This document shows, in pieces, positions 1 to 9,683 of a stretch of DNA of 64,000 nt. Where the stretch lies: contig NZ_JANADK010000001.1 in the NCBI RefSeq assembly GCF_024199795.1, forward strand, positions 3,162,001 through 3,226,000, read 5' to 3'. This DNA comes from Bradyrhizobium sp. CCGB01 (GTDB taxonomy: Bacteria > Pseudomonadota > Alphaproteobacteria > Rhizobiales > Xanthobacteraceae). Made by a program: the position numbers and the translations under genes. The notes under the pieces were generated by a model. The model did not search any database. It was not told the origin of the DNA and saw only the letters and a program-made list of their open reading frames with translations. How positions within the stretch are numbered: position 1 is the stretch's first letter; every line of letters starts with the position of its first letter.

Positions 1-57
1 TTGATCGAGGTCACCGGCGGTGTTCTGCTCAAAAATGCTGCTGGAGCACCGCACCCC

Positions 58-3000
58 GTGTCGATCTACGTCGCATTACACCACGTCACGCACTACAAAT
101 ACGACCGTCCGATCGATCTCGGCCCGCAGACCATCCGGCTGCGGCCGGCGCCGCATACGCGCACGCCGATCCTGAGCTATTCGCTCAAGGTCACGCCATC
201 AAATCATTTCGTGAACTGGCAGCAGGATCCGCAGGGCAACTGGCTCGCGCGCTACGTCTTTCCTGAAAAGACGACCGAGCTGAAATTCGAGGTCGATTTC
301 ACGGCGCAGATGACCGTGGTCAACCCGTTCGATTTCTTCGTCGAGCCTTATGCCGACAGCTTCCCGTTCGACTATCCGAAGGACCTGAAGACGGAGCTCG
401 CGCCTTATCTCGAGACCATCAAGCCCGATCGGCTGTTCGCGAAATATCTCGACACGATCCCGCACGAGGCCCCGAACACCGTCAACTTCCTGGTCGATCT
501 CAACAGGGAGCTCCAGAAGAAGATCCGCTACATCATCCGGATGAAGCCGGGCGTGCAGACGCCGGAGGAGACGCTGTCGTCCTGCGCCGGATCATGCCGC
601 GACTCCGCCTGGCTTCTGATCCAGACCTTCCGCCATCTCGGTCTCGCCGCCCGCTTCGTCTCCGGCTATCTCGTCCAGATCCGTCCCGACATCGATCCGA
701 TCGAGGGCCCGCCGGAAGTCGAGAACGATTTTACGGACCTGCACGCCTGGGCCGAGGTCTATCTGCCGGGCGCGGGCTGGATCGGGTTCGATGCGACCTC
801 CGGCATGCTCGCGGGCGAGGGGCACATCCCGGTTGCCGCCACGCCGCACTATCGCTCCGCTGCGCCGATCTCCGGCGGTGCCGGCTTCGCCGAGGTCGAA
901 TTCGAATTCGACATGAGCGTGAAGCGCATCCGCGAGGCGCCGCGCATCACAAAACCGTTCTCCGACGAATCCTGGGCGCGGCTCAACGATCTCGGCGAGC
1001 AGGTCGATGGCGATCTCGCCGCACAGGACGTGCGCCTCACCATGGGCGGCGAGCCGACTTTCGTCTCGGTCGACGATCTCGAGGCGGCGGAATGGAACAC
1101 CGAGGCCGTGGGCCCGACCAAGCGCGCACTCGCCGACGATCTGATCCGCCGCCTGCGCACGCGCTTCGGGGCGGGCGGGCTGCTGCATTACGGCCAGGGC
1201 AAATGGTATCCCGGCGAGAGCCTGCCGCGCTGGGCCTTCGGCCTGTACTGGCGCAAGGACGGCGTGCCGATCTGGAAGAACGCCGACCTCATCGCCAGCA
1301 TCGAAAATCCGCGGCCGGCGCAGGTGAAGGACGCCGAGACCTTCATGGAAGGCACGGCGGCGCGGCTCGGGCTCGACCCCGGTTACATCATGCCGGCCTA
1401 TGAGGACACGGCCTATTGGCTCCAGAAGGAAGCCGAGCTTCCCGTCAACGTCGATCCCTCCGATGCCAAATTGTCCGATCCGGAAGCCCGCGCGCGCATG
1501 GCGCGCGTCTTCGAGCATGGCCTCAACACGCCGCGCGGTTTCGTGCTGCCGGTGCAGCGCTGGAACGCGCCGCCGCGCTGGCGCAGCGAGCGCTGGCAAC
1601 TCCGGCGCAATCATCTGTTCCTGACACCGGGCGATTCACCTCTCGGCTTGCGCTTGCCGATCGGCTCGCTCGGCTACGTCCCGCCCAACCAATATCCCTA
1701 CATCGTCGAGCAGGATCCGTTGGACCCACGGGACAAGCTGCCGGTGTTCACGCTCGCCGCGCGTCCGGAAGCGCCGCCGCGGGGCGCGCCCGAGCAGCTC
1801 AACACGTCGGTCCCGGTCCGCACCGCGATGTCGGTCGAAGTCCGCGACGGCGTGCTCTGCGCCTTCATGCCGCCGGTCGAGCGTATCGAGGATTATCTCG
1901 AACTGGTCGCGGCCCTCGAAGCCACTGCCGAGGAGATGCAGCTCCAGGTCCATGTCGAGGGCTATCCGCCGCCGTTCGATCCGCGCGTCGAGGTGATCAA
2001 GGTGACGCCCGATCCCGGTGTGATCGAGATCAACATCCAGCCGGCGAAGAGCTGGCGCGACGCGGTCGACATCACCTCCGGCCTCTATGAGGATGCGGGC
2101 AAGGTGCGCCTCGGCGCCAACCGCTTTCTGGTCGACGGCCGCCACACCGGCACCGGCGGCGGCAATCACGTCGTGGTCGGCGGCTCCTCTCCGCAGGACT
2201 CGCCGTTCCTGCGCCGGCCCGATCTGCTCAAGAGCCTGGTGCTGCACTGGCAGCGGCATCCCTCGCTGTCCTATTTCTTCTCAGGGCTCTTCATCGGCCC
2301 GACCAGCCAGGCGCCGCGCATCGACGAAGCGCGCCACGACAGCATCTACGAACTCGAGATCGCGCTCTCGCACGTGCCGCCGCCGGGCTACCAGACCCCG
2401 CTATGGCTGGTCGATCGCCTGTTCCGGCATCTGCTCGTCGACATCACCGGCAACACCCACCGCGCCGAGATCTGCATCGACAAGCTCTATTCGCCTGACG
2501 GCCCCACGGGGCGGCTCGGCCTCGTCGAATTCCGCGCGCTCGAAATGCCGCCCGATCCGCGCATGTCGCTGGCACAGCAGCTCCTGATCCGCGCGCTGAT
2601 CGCAAAGTTCTGGCGCGAGCCACAACAAGGCAAGTTCGTGCGCTGGGGCACGTCGCTGCATGATCGCTTCATGCTGCCTCACTTCATCTGGCAGGATTTT
2701 CTTGAAGTGCTTTCTGAGTTGAAGCAGTCCGGCTATCCCTTTGAGCCGGAATGGTATCTGGCCCAGCTCGAATTCCGCTTCCCCGCCTTTGGCCGCGTCC
2801 ATCATGGCGGCGTGACGCTGGAATTGCGGCAGGCGCTGGAGCCCTGGCATGTGCTGGGCGAGGAGGGCTCGGCTGGCGGCACGGTGCGCTATGTCGACAG
2901 TTCGGTCGAACGACTTCAAGTAAAAGCCGAGGGTTTTGTCGAAGGCCGTCACATCGTGACCTGCAACGGCCGCCGCCTGCCGATGACCTCGACCGGCCGT

Positions 3001-3327
3001 TCGGGGGAAGCCGTGGCCGGCGTCCGCTTCAAGGCCTGGCAGCCGGCCTCCGGCCTGCACCCGACCATCCCCGTCCACGCGCCCCTGACCTTCGACCTGA
3101 TCGACAGCTGGAACGGCCGCTCGCTCGGCGGCTGTGTCTACCACGTCGCCCATCCCGGGGGGCGCAGCTACGACACCAAGCCGGTCAACACCTACGAGGC
3201 CGAGGCGCGGCGGCTGGCGCGCTTCCAGGACCACGGCCACACGCCGGGTCCGATGCAGCCGCCGCCCGAGGAACGCACAAATGAGTTTCCCCTGACCCTC
3301 GACTTGCGGACCCCGCTCCTGCAATGA
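58..3327 (+). CDS. DUF2126 transglutaminase-like protein
   Basis: Large protein (about 1,089 aa) of the bacterial transglutaminase-like plus DUF2126 family. The N-terminal third has a transglutaminase-like fold: nucleophile C180 in GSCRDSAW, H229 in [10 protein letters not shown] and D245 in GFDATSG form the expected Cys-His-Asp triad. The remainder is DUF2126. The frame is open from base 1, but GTG at 58 is preferred because homologues begin at the [16 protein letters not shown] segment and a GGAG lies about a dozen bases upstream. It is followed 27 bp later by the ATP-grasp/alpha-E gene and a second transglutaminase, an arrangement recurrent in proteobacteria and thought to act in peptide or protein modification. 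The substrate is unknown. No signal peptide is apparent, so it is probably cytoplasmic. Confidence 0.88.
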   Translation: MSIYVALHHVTHYKYDRPIDLGPQTIRLRPAPHTRTPILSYSLKVTPSNHFVNWQQDPQGNWLARYVFPEKTTELKFEVDFTAQMTVVNPFDFFVEPYADSFPFDYPKDLKTELAPYLETIKPDRLFAKYLDTIPHEAPNTVNFLVDLNRELQKKIRYIIRMKPGVQTPEETLSSCAGSCRDSAWLLIQTFRHLGLAARFVSGYLVQIRPDIDPIEGPPEVENDFTDLHAWAEVYLPGAGWIGFDATSGMLAGEGHIPVAATPHYRSAAPISGGAGFAEVEFEFDMSVKRIREAPRITKPFSDESWARLNDLGEQVDGDLAAQDVRLTMGGEPTFVSVDDLEAAEWNTEAVGPTKRALADDLIRRLRTRFGAGGLLHYGQGKWYPGESLPRWAFGLYWRKDGVPIWKNADLIASIENPRPAQVKDAETFMEGTAARLGLDPGYIMPAYEDTAYWLQKEAELPVNVDPSDAKLSDPEARARMARVFEHGLNTPRGFVLPVQRWNAPPRWRSERWQLRRNHLFLTPGDSPLGLRLPIGSLGYVPPNQYPYIVEQDPLDPRDKLPVFTLAARPEAPPRGAPEQLNTSVPVRTAMSVEVRDGVLCAFMPPVERIEDYLELVAALEATAEEMQLQVHVEGYPPPFDPRVEVIKVTPDPGVIEINIQPAKSWRDAVDITSGLYEDAGKVRLGANRFLVDGRHTGTGGGNHVVVGGSSPQDSPFLRRPDLLKSLVLHWQRHPSLSYFFSGLFIGPTSQAPRIDEARHDSIYELEIALSHVPPPGYQTPLWLVDRLFRHLLVDITGNTHRAEICIDKLYSPDGPTGRLGLVEFRALEMPPDPRMSLAQQLLIRALIAKFWREPQQGKFVRWGTSLHDRFMLPHFIWQDFLEVLSELKQSGYPFEPEWYLAQLEFRFPAFGRVHHGGVTLELRQALEPWHVLGEEGSAGGTVRYVDSSVERLQVKAEGFVEGRHIVTCNGRRLPMTSTGRSGEAVAGVRFKAWQPASGLHPTIPVHAPLTFDLIDSWNGRSLGGCVYHVAHPGGRSYDTKPVNTYEAEARRLARFQDHGHTPGPMQPPPEERTNEFPLTLDLRTPLLQ

Positions 3328-3354
3328 GTATGATGGTGGGGCAGGGAGAGGCGC

Positions 3355-5868
3355 ATGGGCGAGGGCGCAGCCGAGGAAAACGACCAGACAGGCAGGGCAC
3401 AAGCCCAGCGCCGCCTTGCGCAATGGGTCCGCGACTATCGCCGTCTGCCCGGCATTCCCGACGAGTTTCTGGGGCCGGACGGCGCCCCCCGCGCGGTCTG
3501 GAGCCGCTTCTTCGATGCCTTCGGCGCGCTCGCGCCGGATGAGATCGAGCGGCGGTTCGGCATGGCCGACCGCCATTTGCGCGAGGCCGGCGTCACCTAC
3601 CGCGCGCCCGGAGACAGCGCCGACCGGCCGTGGTCGATCAGTCATCTGCCGCTGCTGATCGACGAGGCCGACTGGAAGCAGCTGTCCGCCGGCATCACCC
3701 AGCGCGCCGAGCTGCTCGAGCTCGTGCTGCGCGACGTCTATGGCGAAGGGAAGCTGGTCGCCGAAGGCGCACTTCCGGCCGCGGCGATCGCCGGCAGCCC
3801 CGAATATCTCCGCGCCGTCTGCGGCGTGCCGCCGCCGGGCGGGCGCTACCTCTCGCTCTATGCGGCCGATGTCGGCCGCGGGCCCGACGGGCGCTGGTGG
3901 GTGCTCGGCGACCGCACGCAGGCGCCGTCGGGGGCGGGCTATGCGCTGGAAAACCGCCTGGTGCTCTCGCGCGCCTTCTCCGATCTCTACAAGTCGATGA
4001 ACGTCCCGCGCGTCGCGCCGTTCTTCGAGGCGTTCCGCGACAGTCTTCGCGCGCGGGCGGACCGCGACGAGCCACGCATCGGCGTGCTCTCCCCCGGTAG
4101 CTTCAGCGAAACCTATTTCGAGCACGCGACGCTGGCGCGCTATCTCGGCTTCCTGCTGGTCGAGGGCGACGATCTCGCCGTCGCCGACAACCGTATCCAC
4201 ATCCGCACCGTCGCCGGGCTGAAGCGGCTCGACGTGCTGCTGCGCCGGGTCGATTCCAACTCGCTCGATCCGCTCGAGCTCGATGCCTCCTCGCGGCTCG
4301 GTGTCCCCGGCCTGATCGACGTGCTGCGCAAGGATGGCGTAGTCGTCGCCAACATGCCGGGCTCGGGCGTGCTGGAGGCGCGTGCGATGCTCGGCTTCCT
4401 GCCGGCGCTCAGCCGCCGCCTGCTCGGCGAAGAGCTGAAGATGCCGCACATCGCGACCTGGTGGTGCGGCCAGCGCATCGCGCGCGACGAGGTGCTGTCG
4501 CGGCTCGACGAGGTCGCGATCGAGGGCGCCTACCGGCGCGGCGTTCCCGGCTTCGAGAGCAACGGTCCGGTGCTGGCGAGTGAGCTCGATGCCGCCGGGC
4601 GCCAGCGCCTGATCGACGCCATCACCGCGCGCGGCATGGACTATGTCGGCCAGGAGGTGGTGCGGCTCTCGACCATGCCGGTGTGGGAGCAGGGACAGCT
4701 CACGCCGCGTCCCTTCGTGCTGCGCGTGTTCGCGGCCGCGACGCCCGACGGCTGGGCCATCATGCCCGGCGGCTTCTGCCGGATCGCCGAGCAGGCTGAT
4801 GCGCGCGCGGTGTCGATGGGCGACGGCGCCCGCGCCGCCGACGTCTGGGTGGTCTCTGAGAAGAAGGTCTCGACCGCGACGCTGCTGCCGGCGACCGACA
4901 AGGTCCGCATCCGCCGCATCGCCGGCGTGCTGCCGAGCCGTGCCGCCGACAATCTGTTCTGGCTCGGCCGCTATCTCGAACGTGCCGAAGCAACGCTGCG
5001 TCTGGTGCGCGCGCTGGGCTCGCCGAGCGGGCCCAACAAGGGAACCGCGGCCTCGCTGCAATCGGCCGAGCGCATCCAGCGCCTGCTGGTGGCCTGGGGC
5101 GCGATCTCGCAGGCCTCGCGCACGGCACCGGGGCGCATCGTCGCCGAAGCGCTGCAGAGCGAGGAGCGTTTCGGCTCGGCGCTGTCACTGGTACGCGCGG
5201 CGCAGCGCACGGCAACCTCGCTGCGCGAGCGGCTGTCGCCCGATGCCTGGCAGGTCATCACCGAGATGACCGACCGGCTGGCCTGGGAGGTCGAGGATGA
5301 CGACAGCGTGGTGAGCGCGGCCGAGCTGACCTTGCAGGAGCTTGCGAGCTTTGCAGGGCTGGCGCAGGAGAACATGAACCGCGCCGCCGGCTGGCGCTTC
5401 CTGGATATCGGCCGCCGCACCGAGCGCGCCATCAACACCACGCGCTTTGCGCGCCAGTTCGCCTATGACGAGGCCGGCGACGAGGATCTCGATATCCTGC
5501 TGACGCTGGTGGATTCCCAGATCACCTACCGCTCGCGCTATCTGCTGGCGCCGATCCTGGCGCCGGTGCGCGATCTCGCGGTGCTCGACAGTTACAATCC
5601 GCGTTCGGTCGCGTTCCAGGTGACGATGCTGAACGAGCACATCGCTTCGCTCCCGAGCCTGAAGGAGCACGGCCTGATCGAGCAGCCGCAGCGGCTCGCG
5701 GTCGCGGTGCAGGCGATGCTCGCGACCGCCGAGGCCGAGAAGCTCGAGGTCAAGGCCCTGTTCGCGCTGGAGCAGGACCTGCTCAGCCTCGCCGAGGCGA
5801 TCGGGCTGCACTACTTCCCGCACGGCCCCAATGCCAGCCGGCCCGAAAAGCTGACGGGGCTTGCGTGA
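3355..5868 (+). CDS. Fused circularly permuted ATP-grasp / alpha-E domain protein
   Basis: An 837-aa fusion. Residues about 70-480 are the circularly permuted type 2 ATP-grasp region (DUF404/DUF407-like), an amide- or peptide-bond-forming fold. Residues about 510-825 are the alpha-helical alpha-E domain (DUF403-like, from SRAADNLFWLGRYLERAE). In many bacteria these are two adjacent genes, so the fusion implies one functional unit. The ATG at 3355 follows GGGAGAGG at good spacing. The stop overlaps the GTG of the downstream transglutaminase (GTGA), so the two are translationally coupled. The family is inferred to ligate amino acids or peptides with the flanking transglutaminases as partners. 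No product is established to my knowledge. Confidence 0.88.
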   Translation: MGEGAAEENDQTGRAQAQRRLAQWVRDYRRLPGIPDEFLGPDGAPRAVWSRFFDAFGALAPDEIERRFGMADRHLREAGVTYRAPGDSADRPWSISHLPLLIDEADWKQLSAGITQRAELLELVLRDVYGEGKLVAEGALPAAAIAGSPEYLRAVCGVPPPGGRYLSLYAADVGRGPDGRWWVLGDRTQAPSGAGYALENRLVLSRAFSDLYKSMNVPRVAPFFEAFRDSLRARADRDEPRIGVLSPGSFSETYFEHATLARYLGFLLVEGDDLAVADNRIHIRTVAGLKRLDVLLRRVDSNSLDPLELDASSRLGVPGLIDVLRKDGVVVANMPGSGVLEARAMLGFLPALSRRLLGEELKMPHIATWWCGQRIARDEVLSRLDEVAIEGAYRRGVPGFESNGPVLASELDAAGRQRLIDAITARGMDYVGQEVVRLSTMPVWEQGQLTPRPFVLRVFAAATPDGWAIMPGGFCRIAEQADARAVSMGDGARAADVWVVSEKKVSTATLLPATDKVRIRRIAGVLPSRAADNLFWLGRYLERAEATLRLVRALGSPSGPNKGTAASLQSAERIQRLLVAWGAISQASRTAPGRIVAEALQSEERFGSALSLVRAAQRTATSLRERLSPDAWQVITEMTDRLAWEVEDDDSVVSAAELTLQELASFAGLAQENMNRAAGWRFLDIGRRTERAINTTRFARQFAYDEAGDEDLDILLTLVDSQITYRSRYLLAPILAPVRDLAVLDSYNPRSVAFQVTMLNEHIASLPSLKEHGLIEQPQRLAVAVQAMLATAEAEKLEVKALFALEQDLLSLAEAIGLHYFPHGPNASRPEKLTGLA

Positions 5869-6743
5869 TCTACGACATCAGGCACGTCACGACATATGAA
5901 TACGAAAGTCCGGTCAGCTTCGCCCGCTGCACGCTGCGGCTTGAGCCGAGGAGCGGCAATGGTCAGGAGTTGATCTCGCACCACGTCGAGATCCGTCCGC
6001 GCCCCTCCGAGCGCAACGTGCGGCGCGACTTTTTCGGCACCCTGACCGAGAGCGTCGTGATCGAAACCGCGCATCGCAATCTGCGGATCGACTCGCGCTC
6101 GCGCGTCTCCGTCTCGCGACGGCCGCCCGCGCGCGATGCCGCCAGTCCGTCCTGGGAGAGCATCCGCGACATCGCGTTTGAAGCGACCAGCCTCGGGCCG
6201 TGCTCGCCGGTGGGCTATGTCTTCGCAAGCCCGCTGGTGCCGGTGCTGCGCCCCGTCAGCGCCTATGCGGCGACGAGCTTTGCGCCCGGCGCGGGCATCC
6301 TTGCCGCCGCGGCCGATCTCATGCATCGCATCCGCACCGAATTCCGCTACGATCCGAAGGCGACGGTGATCTCGACGCCGCTCGGCGAGGTCTTCGACAA
6401 GCGGCACGGCGTTTGCCAGGACTTTGCCCATGTGATGATCGCAGGGCTGCGCGGGCTCGGTCTGCCGGCGGCCTATGTCAGCGGCTATCTCCGCACCGTT
6501 CCACCGCCGGGTCAGCCGCGCTTGCAGGGCGCCGATGCCACCCATGCCTGGGTGTCGCTGTGGTGCGGGGCCGAGCTTGGCTGGGTCGATTTCGATCCGA
6601 CCAATGATTTGCTCGTGGCGAACGACCACATCGTGCTCGCGGTCGGTCGCGACTTCTCCGACGTCTCGCCGGTCGACGGCATCATCGTCGGCTCGCCGAA
6701 GCAGAAGCTCGGCGTCGCCGTGGACGTGCTGCTGGTGGAATGA
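5865..6743 (+). CDS. Transglutaminase family protein
   Basis: A 292-aa protein with the bacterial transglutaminase N-terminal beta domain (opening IYDIRHVTTYEYESPV) and a transglutaminase-like core. The catalytic triad is visible: C184 in HGVCQDFAHV, H227 in ATHAWVSLW and D244 in DFDPTND. Translation starts at a GTG that overlaps the stop of the ATP-grasp/alpha-E gene. It is the last gene of the three-gene transglutaminase/ATP-grasp operon. Such proteins are predicted cysteine proteases or amidotransferases. Co-conservation with an amide ligase suggests it cleaves or transfers what that ligase makes, which is inference. Confidence 0.88.
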   Translation: MIYDIRHVTTYEYESPVSFARCTLRLEPRSGNGQELISHHVEIRPRPSERNVRRDFFGTLTESVVIETAHRNLRIDSRSRVSVSRRPPARDAASPSWESIRDIAFEATSLGPCSPVGYVFASPLVPVLRPVSAYAATSFAPGAGILAAAADLMHRIRTEFRYDPKATVISTPLGEVFDKRHGVCQDFAHVMIAGLRGLGLPAAYVSGYLRTVPPPGQPRLQGADATHAWVSLWCGAELGWVDFDPTNDLLVANDHIVLAVGRDFSDVSPVDGIIVGSPKQKLGVAVDVLLVE

Positions 6744-6960
6744 CGGCGGGTTTTGCCGGCCTGGCGTCTTCTGCTCCAGGGTGTGTCATGTGCCAACCAC
6801 AACCGTGATGGCGCAGAGCACAACAGCAACATATTTCCGTAATTTCGTCCCGGGGTTTGGTCACTTGGCCCAAGATGGGCTATGCTGGCTGTCGCGTCGA
6901 GGACACGAATGAGACGTCGGGAGCTGACGTGGGACACCACCGACAAGCGGGGCTGCATCC

Positions 6961-7788
6961 ATGATGACGTTACCGAGGCTGGCGGCTGAATCCCTGGAGA
7001 AGTTGCTGGGCTCGTTCATGCGTCGCAGGTACGACGATTCCTATGCCAGGGTGGTGGAGGCCTCGACGCGCACCGCGATGGAATGCATCGGCAATAGCGA
7101 CGCGCTCTATCACAACATCGAGCATACGATGCTGGTGACGCTGGCAGCCCAGGCGATCATGCTTGGCCGCAATCTGCACACGCACCTCGATGCCGAGGAC
7201 TACATCCATATTCTGATCGCCTGCCTTGCGCACGACATCGGCTATGTCCGCGGCCTGTTTCCGGAGGACGACGAAGACGGTTTCGTGGTCGACGAGGCCG
7301 GCACCAAGGTGTCGCTGCCGCGCGGCGCGTCGGATGCCAGTCTGATGATGTATCACGTTGATCGTTCGAAGCTTTTCGTGCGACGGCGGCTGCCACCGAT
7401 CCGCGGTATCGACAGTGAACGCGTCGCCCGCGCCATCGAGGGCACCCGCTTCCCGGCCCGTGAAGGCCAGGAGTATGACGACGAAGCCTCGATCCTGCGG
7501 GCCGCCGACTTCATCGGCCAGCTCGGCGATCCCAATTATCTGCGCAAGGCCAACGCGCTCTATTACGAGTTCGAAGAGGTCGGCATGAACCGCCAGCTCG
7601 GCTACGACTCGCCCGCCGACATCGTGAACCGCTATCCACAGTTCTATTGGAATAGCGTCGCACCGCACATCCAGACCGAGATCGGCTATCTCAACAAGAC
7701 CGAGATCGGCCGGCAGTGGATCGCCAACCTCTACAGCAACGTGTTCCGCGCCGAGCGCGACATCTCGCTGTCGGGGCCGCAGAAATAG
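6961..7788 (+). CDS. HD-domain metal-dependent phosphohydrolase
   Basis: A 275-aa protein with an HD-type fold: H55 in NIEHTMLV and the H91-D92 pair in CLAHDIGYVRG are the expected divalent-metal ligands, and a further helical part with EYDDEASILRAADFIGQLGD follows. The family hydrolyses phosphate esters, often nucleotides or cyclic nucleotides. The substrate here cannot be read from sequence. Two start codons are adjacent (6961 and 6964), and the upstream 217 bp carry no clear promoter motif. It stands alone on its strand and is followed by a palindromic repeat. Confidence 0.8.
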   Translation: MMTLPRLAAESLEKLLGSFMRRRYDDSYARVVEASTRTAMECIGNSDALYHNIEHTMLVTLAAQAIMLGRNLHTHLDAEDYIHILIACLAHDIGYVRGLFPEDDEDGFVVDEAGTKVSLPRGASDASLMMYHVDRSKLFVRRRLPPIRGIDSERVARAIEGTRFPAREGQEYDDEASILRAADFIGQLGDPNYLRKANALYYEFEEVGMNRQLGYDSPADIVNRYPQFYWNSVAPHIQTEIGYLNKTEIGRQWIANLYSNVFRAERDISLSGPQK

Positions 7789-7805
7789 GCGGCCGTCGCG
7801 GTGCC

Positions 7806-7878
7806 GTAGCCCGGATGAGCGAAGCGATATCCGGAGCCGGTGGCGCTGCATCCCGGATGTCGCTGCGCTCATCCGGGC
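7806..7878. repeat. GTAG-type palindromic intergenic repeat
   Basis: Long imperfect inverted repeat: left arm CCCGGATGAGCGAAGCGATA, right arm the near-complement ending CTCATCCGGGC. It can fold into one extended stem. The same family is seen at 52380-52462 and 62783-62863 in this window. Confidence 0.8.
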
Positions 7879-7907
7879 GACGGTCTCTCGCAATCCGTGA
7901 GCAAATC

Positions 7908-8807
7908 ATGCAACAAAAAACCATCTCCACGGACGTCCTCGACATCGCCTATCTCGAATACGGCGCGCCGAATGGCTGGCCCTGCATCATGGGCCACGGC
8001 TTTCCCTATGATGTGAACGCCTATGCCGAGACCGCGCCTCTGATCGCGGAAGCGGGCGCGCGGGTGCTTGTGCCCTGGTTGCGCGGCTACGGGCCGACCC
8101 GTTTCCGCTCCGCCGAGACGCTGCGCTCCGGCGAGCAGGCCGCGCTCGGCGCCGATCTCCTGGCCTTCATGGATGCGCTGCGCATCGAACGCGCGGTCGT
8201 TGGCGGTTACGATTGGGGCGGCCGCGCGGCCTGCGTCGTCTCGGTGCTGCATCCCGAGCGCGTGATCGCGCTGGTCTCCGGCAATTCCTACAACATCCAG
8301 AACATCGCGAAGTCCATGGAGCCGGCGTCACCGCCGGAGGAGGCGGCGCTCTGGTATCAATATCTCTTCCACAACGAACGCGGCCGCCGTGCGCTGGAGC
8401 GCAACCGGGCCGGCTTCGCCCGCCAGCTCTGGTCGATGTGGTCGCCGCAATGGGCCTTCGACGACGCGACGTTCAAGACGAGCGCGGCGTCGTTCGACAA
8501 TCCTGATTTCGTCGATGTCGTGATCCACTCCTACCGCCATCGCTACGCGCTGGTCGAAGGCGATCCAGCCTATGCCGCGATCGAGGCAAAGCTCGCCGCG
8601 CAGCCCCAGGTCCGCGTCCCCACCATCGCGATCGACGGCGACAGCGACGGCGTCAATCCCGGCACCGCCCATCATGCGCGCAAGTTCGAGGGTTATCTCG
8701 AGCGGCGCGTGTTCGCCGGAGCCGGCCACAACCTCCCGCAGGAGCGGCCCGCCGAATGGGCGCAGGCCGTGCTCGACGTCAGGCAAGCAGCAAAATCCTC
8801 ATCCTGA
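7908..8807 (+). CDS. Alpha/beta hydrolase, epoxide-hydrolase-like
   Basis: A 299-aa alpha/beta hydrolase. The nucleophile elbow reads GYDWGG, with Asp (D102) instead of Ser, as in epoxide hydrolases and haloalkane dehalogenases. HGFPYD supplies the oxyanion loop and H274 in GAGHNLPQE is the catalytic base. An in-frame extension runs upstream to 7716, but it crosses the palindromic repeat and overlaps the HD-domain gene in another frame, so ATG 7908 is chosen. The stop codon lies inside the next intergenic repeat (from 8798), so that repeat sets the C-terminus. The substrate is unknown, and soluble epoxide hydrolase activity is the best family-level guess. Confidence 0.82.
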   Translation: MQQKTISTDVLDIAYLEYGAPNGWPCIMGHGFPYDVNAYAETAPLIAEAGARVLVPWLRGYGPTRFRSAETLRSGEQAALGADLLAFMDALRIERAVVGGYDWGGRAACVVSVLHPERVIALVSGNSYNIQNIAKSMEPASPPEEAALWYQYLFHNERGRRALERNRAGFARQLWSMWSPQWAFDDATFKTSAASFDNPDFVDVVIHSYRHRYALVEGDPAYAAIEAKLAAQPQVRVPTIAIDGDSDGVNPGTAHHARKFEGYLERRVFAGAGHNLPQERPAEWAQAVLDVRQAAKSSS

Positions 8808-8911
8808 GGAGCCCGCGGAGCGGGTTCGAAGGATGAAGGCCCGGCTGCCGCAGCCGGGCCTGCATGGTTCGAGACACGCCTTCGGCGCTCCTCACCATGA
8901 GGGTCTCAAGG
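8798..8911. repeat. Palindromic repeat of the TCATCCTGAGGAG type
   Basis: Nested inverted repeat. The outer arms are CTCATCCTGAGGAGC and GCTCCTCACCATGAGG, and a strong inner hairpin is AGGCCCGGCTGC/GCAGCCGGGCCT. It overlaps the last codons and stop of the upstream hydrolase. It may serve as a transcription stop or mRNA stabiliser, which is inference. Confidence 0.75.
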
Positions 8912-9037
8912 CGCGTCCCACCGATCGGCCACCCGCCAACCTTCCGATTTTTCCTGATCTCGGGAACCTTTTCCAATCGCAGCCGTCCAAGCTGTGGGGC
9001 CGCGTCCGGTTGCGGCTCGTTGCAGGGGAGGTTTTGG

Positions 9038-9664
9038 ATGACGTCGCAAGTGCGCAAGCTGGAACGTGTCGCGGTCGCGCAGGCGCCGAGCGATCGGCCT
9101 GACAGGGCGGAGGTCGAGCAGGCGGTCCGGACCATGATCCGCTGGGCCGGCGACGATCCCGCGCGCGACGGTCTGCGCGACACGCCGGATCGGGTCGCAC
9201 GCGCCTTCGAGGAGTATTTTTCCGGCTATGCGCAGGATCCCACGGAAATCCTGCAAAAGACCTTCGAGGAGATCGAAGGCTATGACGAGATGATCGTGCT
9301 GCGCGGGGTTCGGTTCGAGAGCCATTGCGAGCACCACATGGCGCCGATCGTGGGCCGCGCCTGGGTCGCCTATATTCCGCAGGGGCGCGTGGTCGGCATC
9401 AGCAAGCTTGCGCGCGTGGTCGACGTCTATGCAAAACGCCTCCAGATCCAGGAGAAGATGACGGCGCAGATCGCCAACACGATCAACGACGTGCTGAGGC
9501 CTGAAGGCGTCGGCGTCATCATCAAGGCGACGCATCACTGTATGACAACGCGCGGCGCGCACAAACCCGGGACCGATCTCGTCACCAGCCGCATGCTGGG
9601 CGTGTTCCGCGACAATGCGCTGACGCGACAGGAGCTGTTGGGGCTGGCCAATTCGGACGACTGA
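9038..9664 (+). CDS. folE: GTP cyclohydrolase I
   Basis: A 208-aa cytosolic enzyme converting GTP to 7,8-dihydroneopterin triphosphate, the first step of tetrahydrofolate (and tetrahydrobiopterin) synthesis. Zinc ligands C97 and H100 in SHCEHHMAP and C168 in [10 protein letters not shown] are present, as is the [21 protein letters not shown] signature. The length is normal for a bacterial FolE. ATG 9038 is chosen because it follows AGGGGAGG at reasonable spacing; the open frame upstream runs into the intergenic repeat. The Rieske-FAD reductase follows after 19 bp, so the two may be co-transcribed. Confidence 0.96.
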   Translation: MTSQVRKLERVAVAQAPSDRPDRAEVEQAVRTMIRWAGDDPARDGLRDTPDRVARAFEEYFSGYAQDPTEILQKTFEEIEGYDEMIVLRGVRFESHCEHHMAPIVGRAWVAYIPQGRVVGISKLARVVDVYAKRLQIQEKMTAQIANTINDVLRPEGVGVIIKATHHCMTTRGAHKPGTDLVTSRMLGVFRDNALTRQELLGLANSDD

Positions 9665-9683
9665 TCCGCAAGGAGACGACGCC

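Noticed and set aside
592..1614. Long minus-strand open frame of 340 aa opposite the first transglutaminase gene
   Set aside because: It mirrors codon bias of the plus gene in high-GC DNA and has Arg/Ala-rich composition. It has no start context or recognisable motif.
2401..5061. Minus-strand open frame of 886 aa across the first two genes
   Set aside because: It spans two well-supported plus-strand genes and is low-complexity, with no domain. Antisense shadow of GC3 bias.
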